Source: an uncultured Eubacterium sp.
GTDB lineage: Bacteria > Bacillota > Clostridia > Lachnospirales > Lachnospiraceae
Direction: 5' to 3'
DNA: 15,527 nt
Assembly: GCA_934322085.1 (NCBI GenBank)
Contig: CAKRGF010000043.1
Location: 1-15,527 of the forward strand
The notes below the pieces were generated by a model. The model had not been told where the DNA came from and made no database searches. It was given only the letters and a program-made list of their open reading frames with translations. This document shows, piece after piece, positions 7,873-14,584 of this stretch. The position numbers and the translations under genes are program-made. Position 1 is the first letter of the stretch; the number at the start of each line of letters is the position of its first letter.

Positions 7873-9290
7873 ACTTCGTCCTCCAAAGAAAACCAAATCG
7901 TAATTTTTGTTCCCTCATTTTCTTTGCTTTCAATTTTCCATTCTGCATGATGCAAACGGACAATTTCAGCACAAAGTGTCATACCAAGTCCGGCGCCCCC
8001 CTCTTTGCGGGAGCGGGATTTGTCAACCATATAAAAAGGCTCCAAAATATTTTTAATCTCACTTTCCGGAATTCCTTTCCCTTCATCTCTTACTGTAATG
8101 GCATAGCGTTTTTTTTCACATTTGCCGGTCAGCCGGATATGCCCGCCGGCCTGCGATGCCTTTGCGGCATTATCCACCAAATTTACTAAAAGGGAAATAA
8201 ATAAATCTTTTTCCAGCAAAAGCACTGCCTCATCAAATGATGCCTCGAAAATTACTTCTTTTTTTTGAAGTCCCTGCGCTGTAATCTGTTTGACCTCTTC
8301 AATCGACTCTCCTACATTTACCGGTAAAAAAGAAATCTCTCCTTTTTGCAAAACAAACAATTCCAGCAATTTATACGAAAGTGATTCTAACCGTTTTCCC
8401 TGTGAAAAAATATAGTTTGCCGCCGTCAGTTCTTCTTCTTTTGAAAGAGACATTGAGCGGAGCAATTCCGCATAACCAATAATCGAAGTCAGCGGTGTTT
8501 TCAATTCGTGGGCAAACGCAGCGGTAAACGCTTCCTGGCTCTTTACATGTTCTTCCAACTGCTCCATTTTTTCCTGAAGTTCATCTGCCATCTGGTTAAA
8601 GTCAATGGCAAGCTTTGCAATTTCGTCCGTTCCCCGGATTTTAGCACGTTCTTCCATCTGCCCGCCGGCAAACGCCCGCGCCGTCACGGACAACGCCCGA
8701 ACCCGATAGGTCAAAAGATACGAAATCACAAACGACAAAACCGCGCAGCATATCAAAACAATCAAAACGATGTAATGATACATCTTTGTCATGTCATCCC
8801 GCTTTTCAAAAATTTCCTCTAAATTCGTCTGCGTCTCAATATAATATCCATTCATATCCGCTGTCACAAATAAATAACTGATTGTCCGCAGATAATAATT
8901 TTCACCTTTTTGACAGACCTGATAAATTTTGTGGGACTTATCAACATTTTCTAACAAAGAAACGTCTTCTGTTTTTTTCGTCGAAGAGAAAATCGTTTTC
9001 TTCTTTTTATTGTACACAAAAAAATCAGTGCCTTTTTCCAAGAGACTTTCCTGCAGTGAACTTATGATTTCTTTCATCGAATGATTTTGTTTTGTAAAAT
9101 AATCTGCCGGCACGGCACTCACTGCATTTTGCAAAGCAGTGCGGTACAGCTCATTCCGGCTCATACCCATCTCGATTTCCCGCTGCAAAGAGGTTTTGAA
9201 AGAGGCAGAAATCATCCATGTTCCACTGACCGCAAACGTAATGGAAATAAGTATAAAAAAACTGATAAACATTTTCCAGTAAAATTTCAC
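7869..9290 (-). CDS. HAMP sensor histidine kinase (VanS-like)
   Basis: A 473-residue classical kinase. Membrane helices lie at about 7-27 and 172-194, enclosing an extracellular sensor region of about 145 residues. A HAMP linker follows (about 195-245), then the HisKA phospho-acceptor H261 in FAHELKTPLTS, the N-box LLVNLVDNAAKAS (367-379), G1 DEGKGIP (402-408), the F-box EPFYMVDKSR and G2 GGAGLGMTL (431-439). The start is GTG 9290 with GGAGG six bases upstream, one base after the response-regulator stop. The longer frame from TTG 9314 would read through that ribosome binding site. Pairing with a carboxypeptidase suggests it senses cell-wall stress or a wall-active compound, but the signal is not known. 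Confidence 0.93.
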   Translation of the reverse strand: MKFYWKMFISFFILISITFAVSGTWMISASFKTSLQREIEMGMSRNELYRTALQNAVSAVPADYFTKQNHSMKEIISSLQESLLEKGTDFFVYNKKKKTIFSSTKKTEDVSLLENVDKSHKIYQVCQKGENYYLRTISYLFVTADMNGYYIETQTNLEEIFEKRDDMTKMYHYIVLIVLICCAVLSFVISYLLTYRVRALSVTARAFAGGQMEERAKIRGTDEIAKLAIDFNQMADELQEKMEQLEEHVKSQEAFTAAFAHELKTPLTSIIGYAELLRSMSLSKEEELTAANYIFSQGKRLESLSYKLLELFVLQKGEISFLPVNVGESIEEVKQITAQGLQKKEVIFEASFDEAVLLLEKDLFISLLVNLVDNAAKASQAGGHIRLTGKCEKKRYAITVRDEGKGIPESEIKNILEPFYMVDKSRSRKEGGAGLGMTLCAEIVRLHHAEWKIESKENEGTKITIWFSLEDEV

Positions 9291-9291
9291 G

Positions 9292-9945
9292 TTACACCTC
9301 CAGCCGATATCCAACTTTGTAAACCGATTTAATTCGATTTCCCCAATTCATTTTCTTCCGCAGCCTCTGCACATGTAAATCTACGGTACGGCTGTCACCC
9401 ATATAATCATTTTCCCATATATTTTCATAAATTGTTTCACGATACAAAGCAATATTTTTATTGCGCACGAAAAATAAAAGCAGCTCAAACTCTTTGAGCG
9501 TAAGCATAATCTGCTTTCCATTCTGCGTAACCGTTCGCGAAGAAACATCAATCACCGTATCAAAAATTTCAATCGTACCGCCTACTTTGTGGTAGCGCCG
9601 CAAAACCGTTTCCACACGCGCCAACAGCTCAATCATTTCAAATGGTTTTGTAATGTAATCATCAGCACCTGCGCGAAGCCCTTTCACACGGTCATTCAAT
9701 TCGCCCATCGCCGTAATAAAAATAACGGGCGTTTCTTTTGTTTTTATGTATTCCAGCAATTCATATCCATTAATTTCCGGAAGCATGATATCAAGAAGAA
9801 TCAAATCGTAATTATTTTTCTCGATACAATCTGCCGCTTCCAATCCGTCCATCGCCTGTTCACAGTGATATCCAGCCTTTGTAAGGCTCATTTTAATCAG
9901 ATCAGAAATTGCCTCTTCATCTTCCACAATCAGTATCTTTATCAT
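9292..9945 (-). CDS. OmpR/PhoB-family response regulator (VanR-like)
   Basis: A 217-residue regulator with a receiver domain (phospho-acceptor D52 in LILLDIMLP, T78, K100 in ITKPF) and a C-terminal winged helix from about 125, recognisable by TLKEFELLLFF, the SRTVDLHVQRLRKK recognition helix and the VYKVGYRLEV ending. ATG 9945 has AAGGAGG six bases upstream. It leads the kinase, unknown protein and carboxypeptidase. Repeats of GATAC in an 11-base register before this gene and before the carboxypeptidase gene are probably its own binding sites, so it likely activates both. Confidence 0.95.
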   Translation of the reverse strand: MIKILIVEDEEAISDLIKMSLTKAGYHCEQAMDGLEAADCIEKNNYDLILLDIMLPEINGYELLEYIKTKETPVIFITAMGELNDRVKGLRAGADDYITKPFEMIELLARVETVLRRYHKVGGTIEIFDTVIDVSSRTVTQNGKQIMLTLKEFELLLFFVRNKNIALYRETIYENIWENDYMGDSRTVDLHVQRLRKKMNWGNRIKSVYKVGYRLEV

Positions 9946-9968
9946 TTACATCCTCCTTACCACCTGCT

Positions 9969-10000
9969 ATCATACATCTTTTTTGTATCTATTTTGTATC
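9969..10000 (-). promoter_or_regulatory. Response-regulator promoter with autoregulatory repeats
   Basis: On the minus strand, GATAC lies at 10000-9996 and 9989-9985 (11-base step), with a degenerate third copy one step further. TATGAT (9974-9969) lies exactly ten bases after the second repeat, the same layout as before the carboxypeptidase gene. The plus-strand 14-mer ATCTTTTTTGTATC occurs at 9976-9989 and at 7003-7016. No consensus -35 is present. The repeats overlap the stop codon of the nucleoside hydrolase. Confidence 0.75.
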
Positions 10001-10894
10001 GGAACCCTTTCCATATAAAACTTCCAGTTTTGCAATAAAATCTTCCAGAATAAACCGCGAATCCACCGATGTATACACCCGGATTTTCGGTCTTCCTTTT
10101 TCGAATTTATTGGTCGTGTCATCAAGTATAATCGGTGCCTCGGTTTCATGATAATATCCACAATCCGGATCAAGCACCACACCAACCGCCGGCGAATCAC
10201 CTAACGTCCAGCTCTCCCCTGCTGTCCATCCCGCATGTTCCGAATGATTATACGTTTCCATATTTTCAAATAAATGTCTGCCAATTTCTCCACATGGCGC
10301 AATCCGCCTCTCAATCTCAGCAAGACTAATTCTCATTTTTCCATACACATCATTTGGAATCTGCCAGAAATTCACACCACTGTTTAACACGTAGTTAATC
10401 GCCTCAACATCATTTCCCGCATTGAACTCGCGCACCTCAGGCGTACTATGCTCATGCCCCTGTCCGCCAATCCACACAATCGTCATGTGTTTTGCAATCT
10501 CCTTCTTTTTCATCATCGCACTCGCCACATTGGTAATTGCCCCAATGCACAGCACAAACAAGGGCTTTGCATTCTCCCTCAGTGCTTCTTCAATCAAAAA
10601 GTCAGCCGCAGGTGAAACTTCCCCGCCCTGTTTTTTCTCAGAAATTTTTGTTTCCTCTCCCATAAAAACGGGAACTTCTTTTTGCATTGCACGCAAAACC
10701 GTCAAAATCTCTTCGTAACTCTGTCGCGTACTCCCCTCTCGATTAAACTGCTCAGCAAAAATTGCCCTCACGTCAAACTTCTGGCACATCAACGCGTGGG
10801 CAATTGCAAATGGATCGTCTGCCTCACAGGCAGCATCCGTGTCAATAATGATACGGACTTTTTTATCTTCTGGTACCTTGTACTGAAATGGCAT
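9989..10894 (-). CDS. Inosine/uridine-type nucleoside hydrolase
   Basis: A 301-residue protein of the IunH-like N-ribohydrolase fold, which cleaves the N-glycosidic bond of nucleosides with a bound calcium. The metal site is recognisable but modified: DTDAACEADD (about 18-27) replaces the classic DTDPGxDD, with two extra residues. It is followed by EFNAGNDVEA (about 159-168) and a late GDSPAVG in place of HDPLA. ATG 10894 has AAGGAG seven bases upstream. It begins 15 bases after the cupin gene, so the two probably form one transcript. The altered motif suggests a subfamily whose substrate may not be inosine or uridine. Confidence 0.85.
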   Translation of the reverse strand: MPFQYKVPEDKKVRIIIDTDAACEADDPFAIAHALMCQKFDVRAIFAEQFNREGSTRQSYEEILTVLRAMQKEVPVFMGEETKISEKKQGGEVSPAADFLIEEALRENAKPLFVLCIGAITNVASAMMKKKEIAKHMTIVWIGGQGHEHSTPEVREFNAGNDVEAINYVLNSGVNFWQIPNDVYGKMRISLAEIERRIAPCGEIGRHLFENMETYNHSEHAGWTAGESWTLGDSPAVGVVLDPDCGYYHETEAPIILDDTTNKFEKGRPKIRVYTSVDSRFILEDFIAKLEVLYGKGSDTK

Positions 10895-10909
10895 GGTAAA
10901 TCTCCTTAA

Positions 10910-11239
10910 TTAAAAAACTACAACTAACAACATTTTAAACTGCTCTTTTCCAAATACTGCATGAGGGTGTTTTGCCGGCATAACGATAGACTCCCCTTCA
11001 TGAAGTTCATAATCAACACCATCAATTGTGATTTTGCCAACACCGTCAAGACAAGTAACAAAGGCATCACCGCCTGATTCATGTGTACTGATTTCCTCGC
11101 CCTTATCAAATGCAAATAAAGTTACACTCAAATGCTCATTCTGCGCTAATGTCTTTGATACTACTTGTCCTGGCTGATAAGCTACTTCATCCTTTAAAAC
11201 CAAAACCTTCGCCATATCCATATTTTTTATTCCTGCCAT
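10910..11239 (-). CDS. Small cupin-domain protein
   Basis: A 109-residue single-domain cupin. Motif 1 is recognisable around KGEEISTHESGGDAFVTCLDG (with H and E but not the full HxH) and motif 2 around PAKHPHAVFG, which gives part of the usual metal-binding set. Such proteins are often annotated only as cupin 2 domain proteins. ATG 11239 has AGGAGG eight bases upstream. It leads the nucleoside hydrolase by 15 bases and lies behind two palindromes. A sugar or nucleoside link is possible from that pairing but not proven. Confidence 0.85.
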   Translation of the reverse strand: MAGIKNMDMAKVLVLKDEVAYQPGQVVSKTLAQNEHLSVTLFAFDKGEEISTHESGGDAFVTCLDGVGKITIDGVDYELHEGESIVMPAKHPHAVFGKEQFKMLLVVVF

Positions 11240-11270
11240 TTTTATTTCCTCCTGTATATTTGTGATATTG

Positions 11271-11293
11271 GTATACTATTTAATATAGTATAC
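11271..11293. promoter_or_regulatory. 23-base palindromic operator before the cupin gene
   Basis: GTATACTAT (11271-11279) and ATAGTATAC (11285-11293) are perfect inverted arms around TTAAT. The site is about 30 bases upstream of the cupin start, in the expected core-promoter region, as for a repressor operator of the GntR type. No such regulator is encoded nearby. Confidence 0.6.
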
Positions 11294-11308
11294 TAATAGG
11301 AAAATATA

Positions 11309-11324
11309 CGTTGTTATGACAACG
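11309..11324. promoter_or_regulatory. Second palindrome before the cupin gene
   Basis: CGTTGT (11309-11314) and ACAACG (11319-11324) form a perfect 6-base inverted repeat around TATG. On the minus strand it contains TTGTCA, a plausible -35 hexamer, although I cannot place a matching -10 with certainty. It could be a second regulator site, of the short LacI-like type. Confidence 0.4.
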
Positions 11325-11341
11325 AAGGGGGAGTTTATTTA

Positions 11342-11434
11342 TCAAGTGACTTCTTTTATCATCTTTGCCAATTTTCTCATTTGTTTTATCGTATCTTCAT
11401 ATGCAACATAATCGTCTGAAAAATAATAATTTCT
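11342..11434 (-). pseudogene. C-terminal gene scrap after the orphan antitoxin
   Basis: A 30-codon frame bounded by an upstream TAA and ending in TGA (11344-11342) encodes a charged helical tail containing FSDDYVAYEDTIKQMRK. It has no start codon of its own and follows the antitoxin stop by six bases. An ATG overlapping the antitoxin stop (11444-11442) lies in a frame shifted by one base, as if a coupled downstream gene had been almost wholly deleted. The position suits a lost AbiEii-type toxin, but the scrap does not resemble the AbiEii tail at the right edge of the window. Confidence 0.35.
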
Positions 11435-11440
11435 TTATCT

Positions 11441-12034
11441 TCATGCAGATACATATTTCACCCCTGTTTCATAAATTGCTTTATAGATTTTCAATGGATA
11501 ATATGCCAATAACTTATCCACCTGCTCTCTTGTAATTCCGTGTTCATTAGCATAGTTTGTCAAAATCTTTCCACATTTTTTCATATCTTCCTCTGCTGAT
11601 TTATCAATATCCTTCAAACAATCAAGTAATTGAAGAACATATGCATTTTCCTCCGTAATTGTAACTGCAGGTCTTCGAATCAAATATTTTTGATTTTTAA
11701 TGCTAACTTCTCTAACCTGTGCAGGTGCGTAATTACTAGTAATCTCCTCCTTAATTGGTACTTGAGTTGATAACCCAAGCCGATTTGCAAGAGTGTAGCC
11801 TGAATAAAAACCAACTCTCTTTCCCCTACGAGAAACATATTTATGAAGCGCAACTGTCTCAGCAGAAATAGTAGATTTTTCACCAAAAATATTAATCTTA
11901 GGAATATAGTAAATTCCTGAATCAAACCGGTCAATTATCCCTTCATCTGTCATTTTTTTAAAATGATATCTTATATTTTCCTCTGTCATTCCTTTAATAA
12001 CAATGTCCAATACTTTCTGGGCTAGCCGGGTCAT
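11441..12034 (-). CDS. AbiEi-type (DUF6088) antitoxin, orphan
   Basis: A 197-residue protein resembling type IV toxin-antitoxin AbiEi antitoxins and DUF6088 proteins. A winged-helix region (about 18-45, ENIRYHFKKMTDEGIIDRF) is followed by the family-like SGIYYIPK and the characteristic NRLGLSTQVP. In AbiE systems the antitoxin binds its own promoter and the next gene is the nucleotidyltransferase toxin; here only a 30-codon scrap follows. ATG 12034 is the first possible start, because TAG closes the frame nine bases upstream, yet it has no proper ribosome binding site. A second ATG at residue 16 has AAAGGA immediately before it. The N-terminus may be damaged and expression is uncertain. Confidence 0.68.
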   Translation of the reverse strand: MTRLAQKVLDIVIKGMTEENIRYHFKKMTDEGIIDRFDSGIYYIPKINIFGEKSTISAETVALHKYVSRRGKRVGFYSGYTLANRLGLSTQVPIKEEITSNYAPAQVREVSIKNQKYLIRRPAVTITEENAYVLQLLDCLKDIDKSAEEDMKKCGKILTNYANEHGITREQVDKLLAYYPLKIYKAIYETGVKYVSA

Positions 12035-12056
12035 ATCCTAAGTTTTTATCGAACAA
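11994..12056 (-). pseudogene. Start fragment of a lost gene
   Basis: A TTG codon (12056-12054) lies eight bases after a clear GAGGAG ribosome binding site (12070-12065). It opens 20 codons beginning FDKNLGYDPASPESI before TAA. The opening recalls the YDPxxPxSI start of Sau3AI/MutH-like restriction enzymes, a recollection and not a search result. The antitoxin reads the same DNA in another frame, which suggests a deletion that fused the two. A leader peptide is the alternative. Confidence 0.35.
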
Positions 12057-12074
12057 AAAATCAACTCCTCTACT

Positions 12075-12788
12075 TTAAACAACGAGCTGCTTAAAATCAT
12101 CTTTACTAATCTTTATTCCAGATACCGCAAGTCTTTCTGACCTTTCGAAATATATTTTATCTACTATGCTCTGCTTTTCAGATTCAATTCCATGATGCAG
12201 TAATCGATGACAAATAGGACATAAGCATACGACATTTGCATATATATCAAGACTGTATTCAAATTTATCTTGATATTTCATCGGAAGAGCATGATGACCT
12301 TCCATATATGGATGGCCTGAACTTTTAGCAGTAAAAGTCAAATGATTATTATCATATTCACACAAATAACCCGCAGATTCTATTGATTGTAGTTTTATAA
12401 TTGAGGACCTTGGTCTAGAAATAATCTCCTTTTTTAACTTTTCTGCAACAGGCATCTCTCCATCAAGAATTTTAATTTTCTTTTGAATATTTGAGAAGCC
12501 TTCACCAGAAGCAAATTTATAATAATTATTCAAGCCAGAACTATACATTTGATGTCCTGTCTGATTCAATTTTATAAATTCAGCATCGTTGAACAGATAT
12601 GCTCGTACTATTTCTAATTCCCCGGTATCTTGTATTTCATATATACTTTCTTCTATTTTTCCACGTTCCACAAGAATATTGGATATCTTCCTTAATGCCT
12701 GCGTATAGTGCCCAACTGAAGAATCTGACACTTTACGAATTTCTTTCAAGTACTTGATATAATATGTTAGCAACACATGATTATTCAT
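12075..12788 (-). CDS. HNH endonuclease, McrA-like
   Basis: A 237-residue protein. The N-terminal half is helical (YTQALRKISNIL, LNNYYKFASGEGF) and recalls the SAM-like fold of integrase N-termini. The C-terminal half has the HNH nuclease motif: EGHHALPM (about 163-170), N185 in YANVVCLCPIC, cysteines C190 and C193, and HRLLHH (194-199). The zinc site looks reduced, with a single upstream cysteine (C143) where CxxC is common. ATG 12788 is preferred to GTG 12797 because GGAGGG is eight bases upstream. It overlaps the end of the MazG-like gene by eight bases. A restriction role is likely, but no methyltransferase is present in the window. Confidence 0.88.
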   Translation of the reverse strand: MNNHVLLTYYIKYLKEIRKVSDSSVGHYTQALRKISNILVERGKIEESIYEIQDTGELEIVRAYLFNDAEFIKLNQTGHQMYSSGLNNYYKFASGEGFSNIQKKIKILDGEMPVAEKLKKEIISRPRSSIIKLQSIESAGYLCEYDNNHLTFTAKSSGHPYMEGHHALPMKYQDKFEYSLDIYANVVCLCPICHRLLHHGIESEKQSIVDKIYFERSERLAVSGIKISKDDFKQLVV

Positions 12789-13104
12789 CCTTGCCACCCT
12801 CCACGCACTCTAAAAATACTCTTGCAGAAAATCCGCCTCTTTTATCAACTTTCTTTGCTCTCAGTTCTTCTAACTCAGCTAAAGAATATCCCCTTGCCAA
12901 ACAAATTGCCTGCAATACCTCAAGCACATCTGCCATCTCTTCAAGATTTTTATCAGCCTGATACTCAGCCACTTCCTCATTCAACTTAGCCTCAAGCGCA
13001 ACTATATATTCCTCATTTGATAAAATATGTGTCCTACACACCTTACCGTCTGCTTCAATTATTTCTGAAATTTTATCACGTACTAATTTGTTATATACCT
13101 TCAT
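12781..13104 (-). CDS. MazG-like nucleotide pyrophosphohydrolase
   Basis: A 107-residue all-alpha NTP pyrophosphatase of the phosphoribosyl-ATP pyrophosphohydrolase/MazG superfamily. It starts with the family hallmark YNKLVRDKI (4-12). The magnesium-binding acidic helices are EEVAE (43-47) and EEMAD (55-59), and it ends GGFSARVFL. Such enzymes hydrolyse (d)NTPs to monophosphates and are frequent companions of defence genes. ATG 13104 has AAGGGGG about nine bases upstream. The gene is only 12 bases after the large HNH gene and overlaps the next HNH gene, so all three are probably co-translated. Confidence 0.9.
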   Translation of the reverse strand: MKVYNKLVRDKISEIIEADGKVCRTHILSNEEYIVALEAKLNEEVAEYQADKNLEEMADVLEVLQAICLARGYSLAELEELRAKKVDKRGGFSARVFLECVEGGKDE

Positions 13105-13116
13105 TATGACGCCCCC

Positions 13117-14277
13117 TTATGAAACCTTCCAAATCTCGTAACCTTGTCTTCTTGCAGAATCGTATACAGGTTGCATATTTTTTCCAAGGATGTTTATAAA
13201 CTCTGTCGGTGAATTTCCTTTCCGATATAACTCCTGTACTGCCCATATCGAGTGCAAATTATCTTTATAACAATGCTTATATAGTTTTTGCAGACCTGGC
13301 TTTTCATGAATCAATTCATACATTATGAATTGATTATTTGCAAACTGCTCAAAATAATCGTTCCATGCTGGAAGCTTCTTATTTTTCTGCATATTCTGTA
13401 TCGTATCCATAGGCATCAAATTCCACAATTCATCATTCATAACAAAGTTTCTTGGAATAAAGTGATCCACAGCGTAGCTTTCTCTATTTATGTCACCTTC
13501 CATAAATACATTTTTAACTGGTCGAATTTCCAAAATCGCATCCCACAGTTTTCTTACATTTTCAAGTTTTCTTGTTTTCTCATCTTCTTGAGTTAATTTA
13601 TATACTATCCCTGGGACTTCTGGGTTATTGTTCTGTAACCACTTTACCTTCTCATACTTAATCCATCCTAAAATAGAAACCGTATTATCTTGAATCATCT
13701 GAATCCAGCCATCATTGAATGAGACAACCTTTTTCAAGCTCTTTTCATCATTAAATGTATATGGAAGCAAGATTTCTGACCCACTTAATCTATTATAATA
13801 AGCTATCATTCTGCCTGCGCTGCTATTTAAATCAATCTTCTCTGTTCCTTTATTTGCAAATCCAGATAAAGCTTTATAAGGCACATTCTTAGTAAGCTCT
13901 GTTTTATAAAAGTGCAGTTCCTTGTCATCTGAAAACTCATTTAGTTTGTTAATAATCTGAATTTCATCTGCGTTACTTGGAAGATCAGATAGTTTGAATA
14001 ATCTTGATACAGCCTTTTCAAGATTATCTTTCACCTCTCCCTCCCCGTAGATTCCACTTAAATGAATATGATATTCCTGGACAGGGAACCACGCATTTAC
14101 AATCATATTATTGATTATTTCATCATATGTGGCTTCTGTTCTATTAGCGGATATCAGCTGTACAATTGCTTCAAGCCAATAAAATTTATAGCAATATGAA
14201 GGAGAACTCATCATCTTTGAAAAGCCTTCTATATCAAGTTTATTGTAATAATTACTATCGATTATTAGCTCAGCCAA
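13117..14277 (-). CDS. Large HNH-domain protein
   Basis: A 386-residue soluble protein with a C-terminal HNH motif: YAVDHFIPRNFV (268-279, H272), then DELWNLMPMD (282-291, N287) and a QKNKKLPAW stretch (297-305). The first 250 residues have no motif I recognise. They include NRTEATYDEIINNMI, and the family is usually annotated only as an HNH-domain protein. The start is TTG 14277, with GAAGGTGAG just upstream; the next Met is at residue 21. It begins 29 bases after the small HTH gene, in a four-gene run with the MazG-like enzyme and the McrA-like nuclease. A nuclease role in defence is plausible, but no system name is claimed. Confidence 0.85.
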   Translation of the reverse strand: MAELIIDSNYYNKLDIEGFSKMMSSPSYCYKFYWLEAIVQLISANRTEATYDEIINNMIVNAWFPVQEYHIHLSGIYGEGEVKDNLEKAVSRLFKLSDLPSNADEIQIINKLNEFSDDKELHFYKTELTKNVPYKALSGFANKGTEKIDLNSSAGRMIAYYNRLSGSEILLPYTFNDEKSLKKVVSFNDGWIQMIQDNTVSILGWIKYEKVKWLQNNNPEVPGIVYKLTQEDEKTRKLENVRKLWDAILEIRPVKNVFMEGDINRESYAVDHFIPRNFVMNDELWNLMPMDTIQNMQKNKKLPAWNDYFEQFANNQFIMYELIHEKPGLQKLYKHCYKDNLHSIWAVQELYRKGNSPTEFINILGKNMQPVYDSARRQGYEIWKVS

Positions 14278-14306
14278 TATCTCACCTTCTCTCTATCAAA
14301 GCAACA

Positions 14307-14486
14307 TTATTCTGCATTCTTTTTGGTCTTTCTTGGATCCTCTGGTTTCTCTGCACTTTTAGGAATCATCCACATTCTTCCCATCATGACAGCGCCTTCA
14401 ATGCGTCCTTCTTTACAATAAATCGCCACTCTTCTCTGAGATACATTCCATTTTTTTGCACAATCTGCTGAAGTTAAATATTCCAT
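14307..14486 (-). CDS. Small helix-turn-helix DNA-binding protein
   Basis: A 59-residue protein. It opens MEYLTSADCAKKWNVSQRRV, a MerR/excisionase-like helix-turn-helix, followed by the typical wing YCKEGRIEGAVMMGRMWMIP and a basic tail ending KPEDPRKTKKNAE. ATG 14486 has GGAGG seven bases upstream, and a consensus promoter lies directly before it. Small proteins of this type often lead accessory operons in Clostridia. It is the first gene of the run with the two HNH genes and the MazG-like gene, and it may bind the direct repeats in its own promoter. Confidence 0.88.
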   Translation of the reverse strand: MEYLTSADCAKKWNVSQRRVAIYCKEGRIEGAVMMGRMWMIPKSAEKPEDPRKTKKNAE

Positions 14487-14524
14487 TCTGTGTCCTCCAT
14501 ATAAAACGACAACATGTCACTTTA

Positions 14525-14553
14525 ATTATATTCGAATACGCGAACACTTTCAA
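14525..14553 (-). promoter_or_regulatory. Consensus promoter of the HTH/HNH operon
   Basis: On the minus strand, TTGAAA (14553-14548), a 17-base spacer and TATAAT (14530-14525) form a near-perfect sigma-A promoter. Transcription would start near 14518, about 32 bases before the HTH start codon. The spacer includes one copy of an 11-base direct repeat. Confidence 0.82.
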
Positions 14554-14581
14554 GATAAATATTCTATGTTGCGAACACTTT
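14540..14581. promoter_or_regulatory. Pair of 11-base direct repeats over the promoter
   Basis: GCGAACACTTT occurs at 14540-14550 and again at 14571-14581. The 31-base step is about three helical turns. The first copy covers the promoter spacer and -35 edge. This suits an autoregulator such as the small HTH protein, but the match of protein to site is inference. Confidence 0.6.
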
Positions 14582-14584
14582 TCT

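Noticed and set aside
6187..9945. A vancomycin-resistance gene cluster
   Set aside because: Only regulator, kinase and VanY-like genes are present. The vanH, vanA-type ligase and vanX genes are missing, so glycopeptide resistance should not be inferred.
9991..10329. Short plus- and minus-strand frames over the nucleoside hydrolase
   Set aside because: They overlap a well-supported gene in other frames and have neither ribosome binding sites nor domain motifs.
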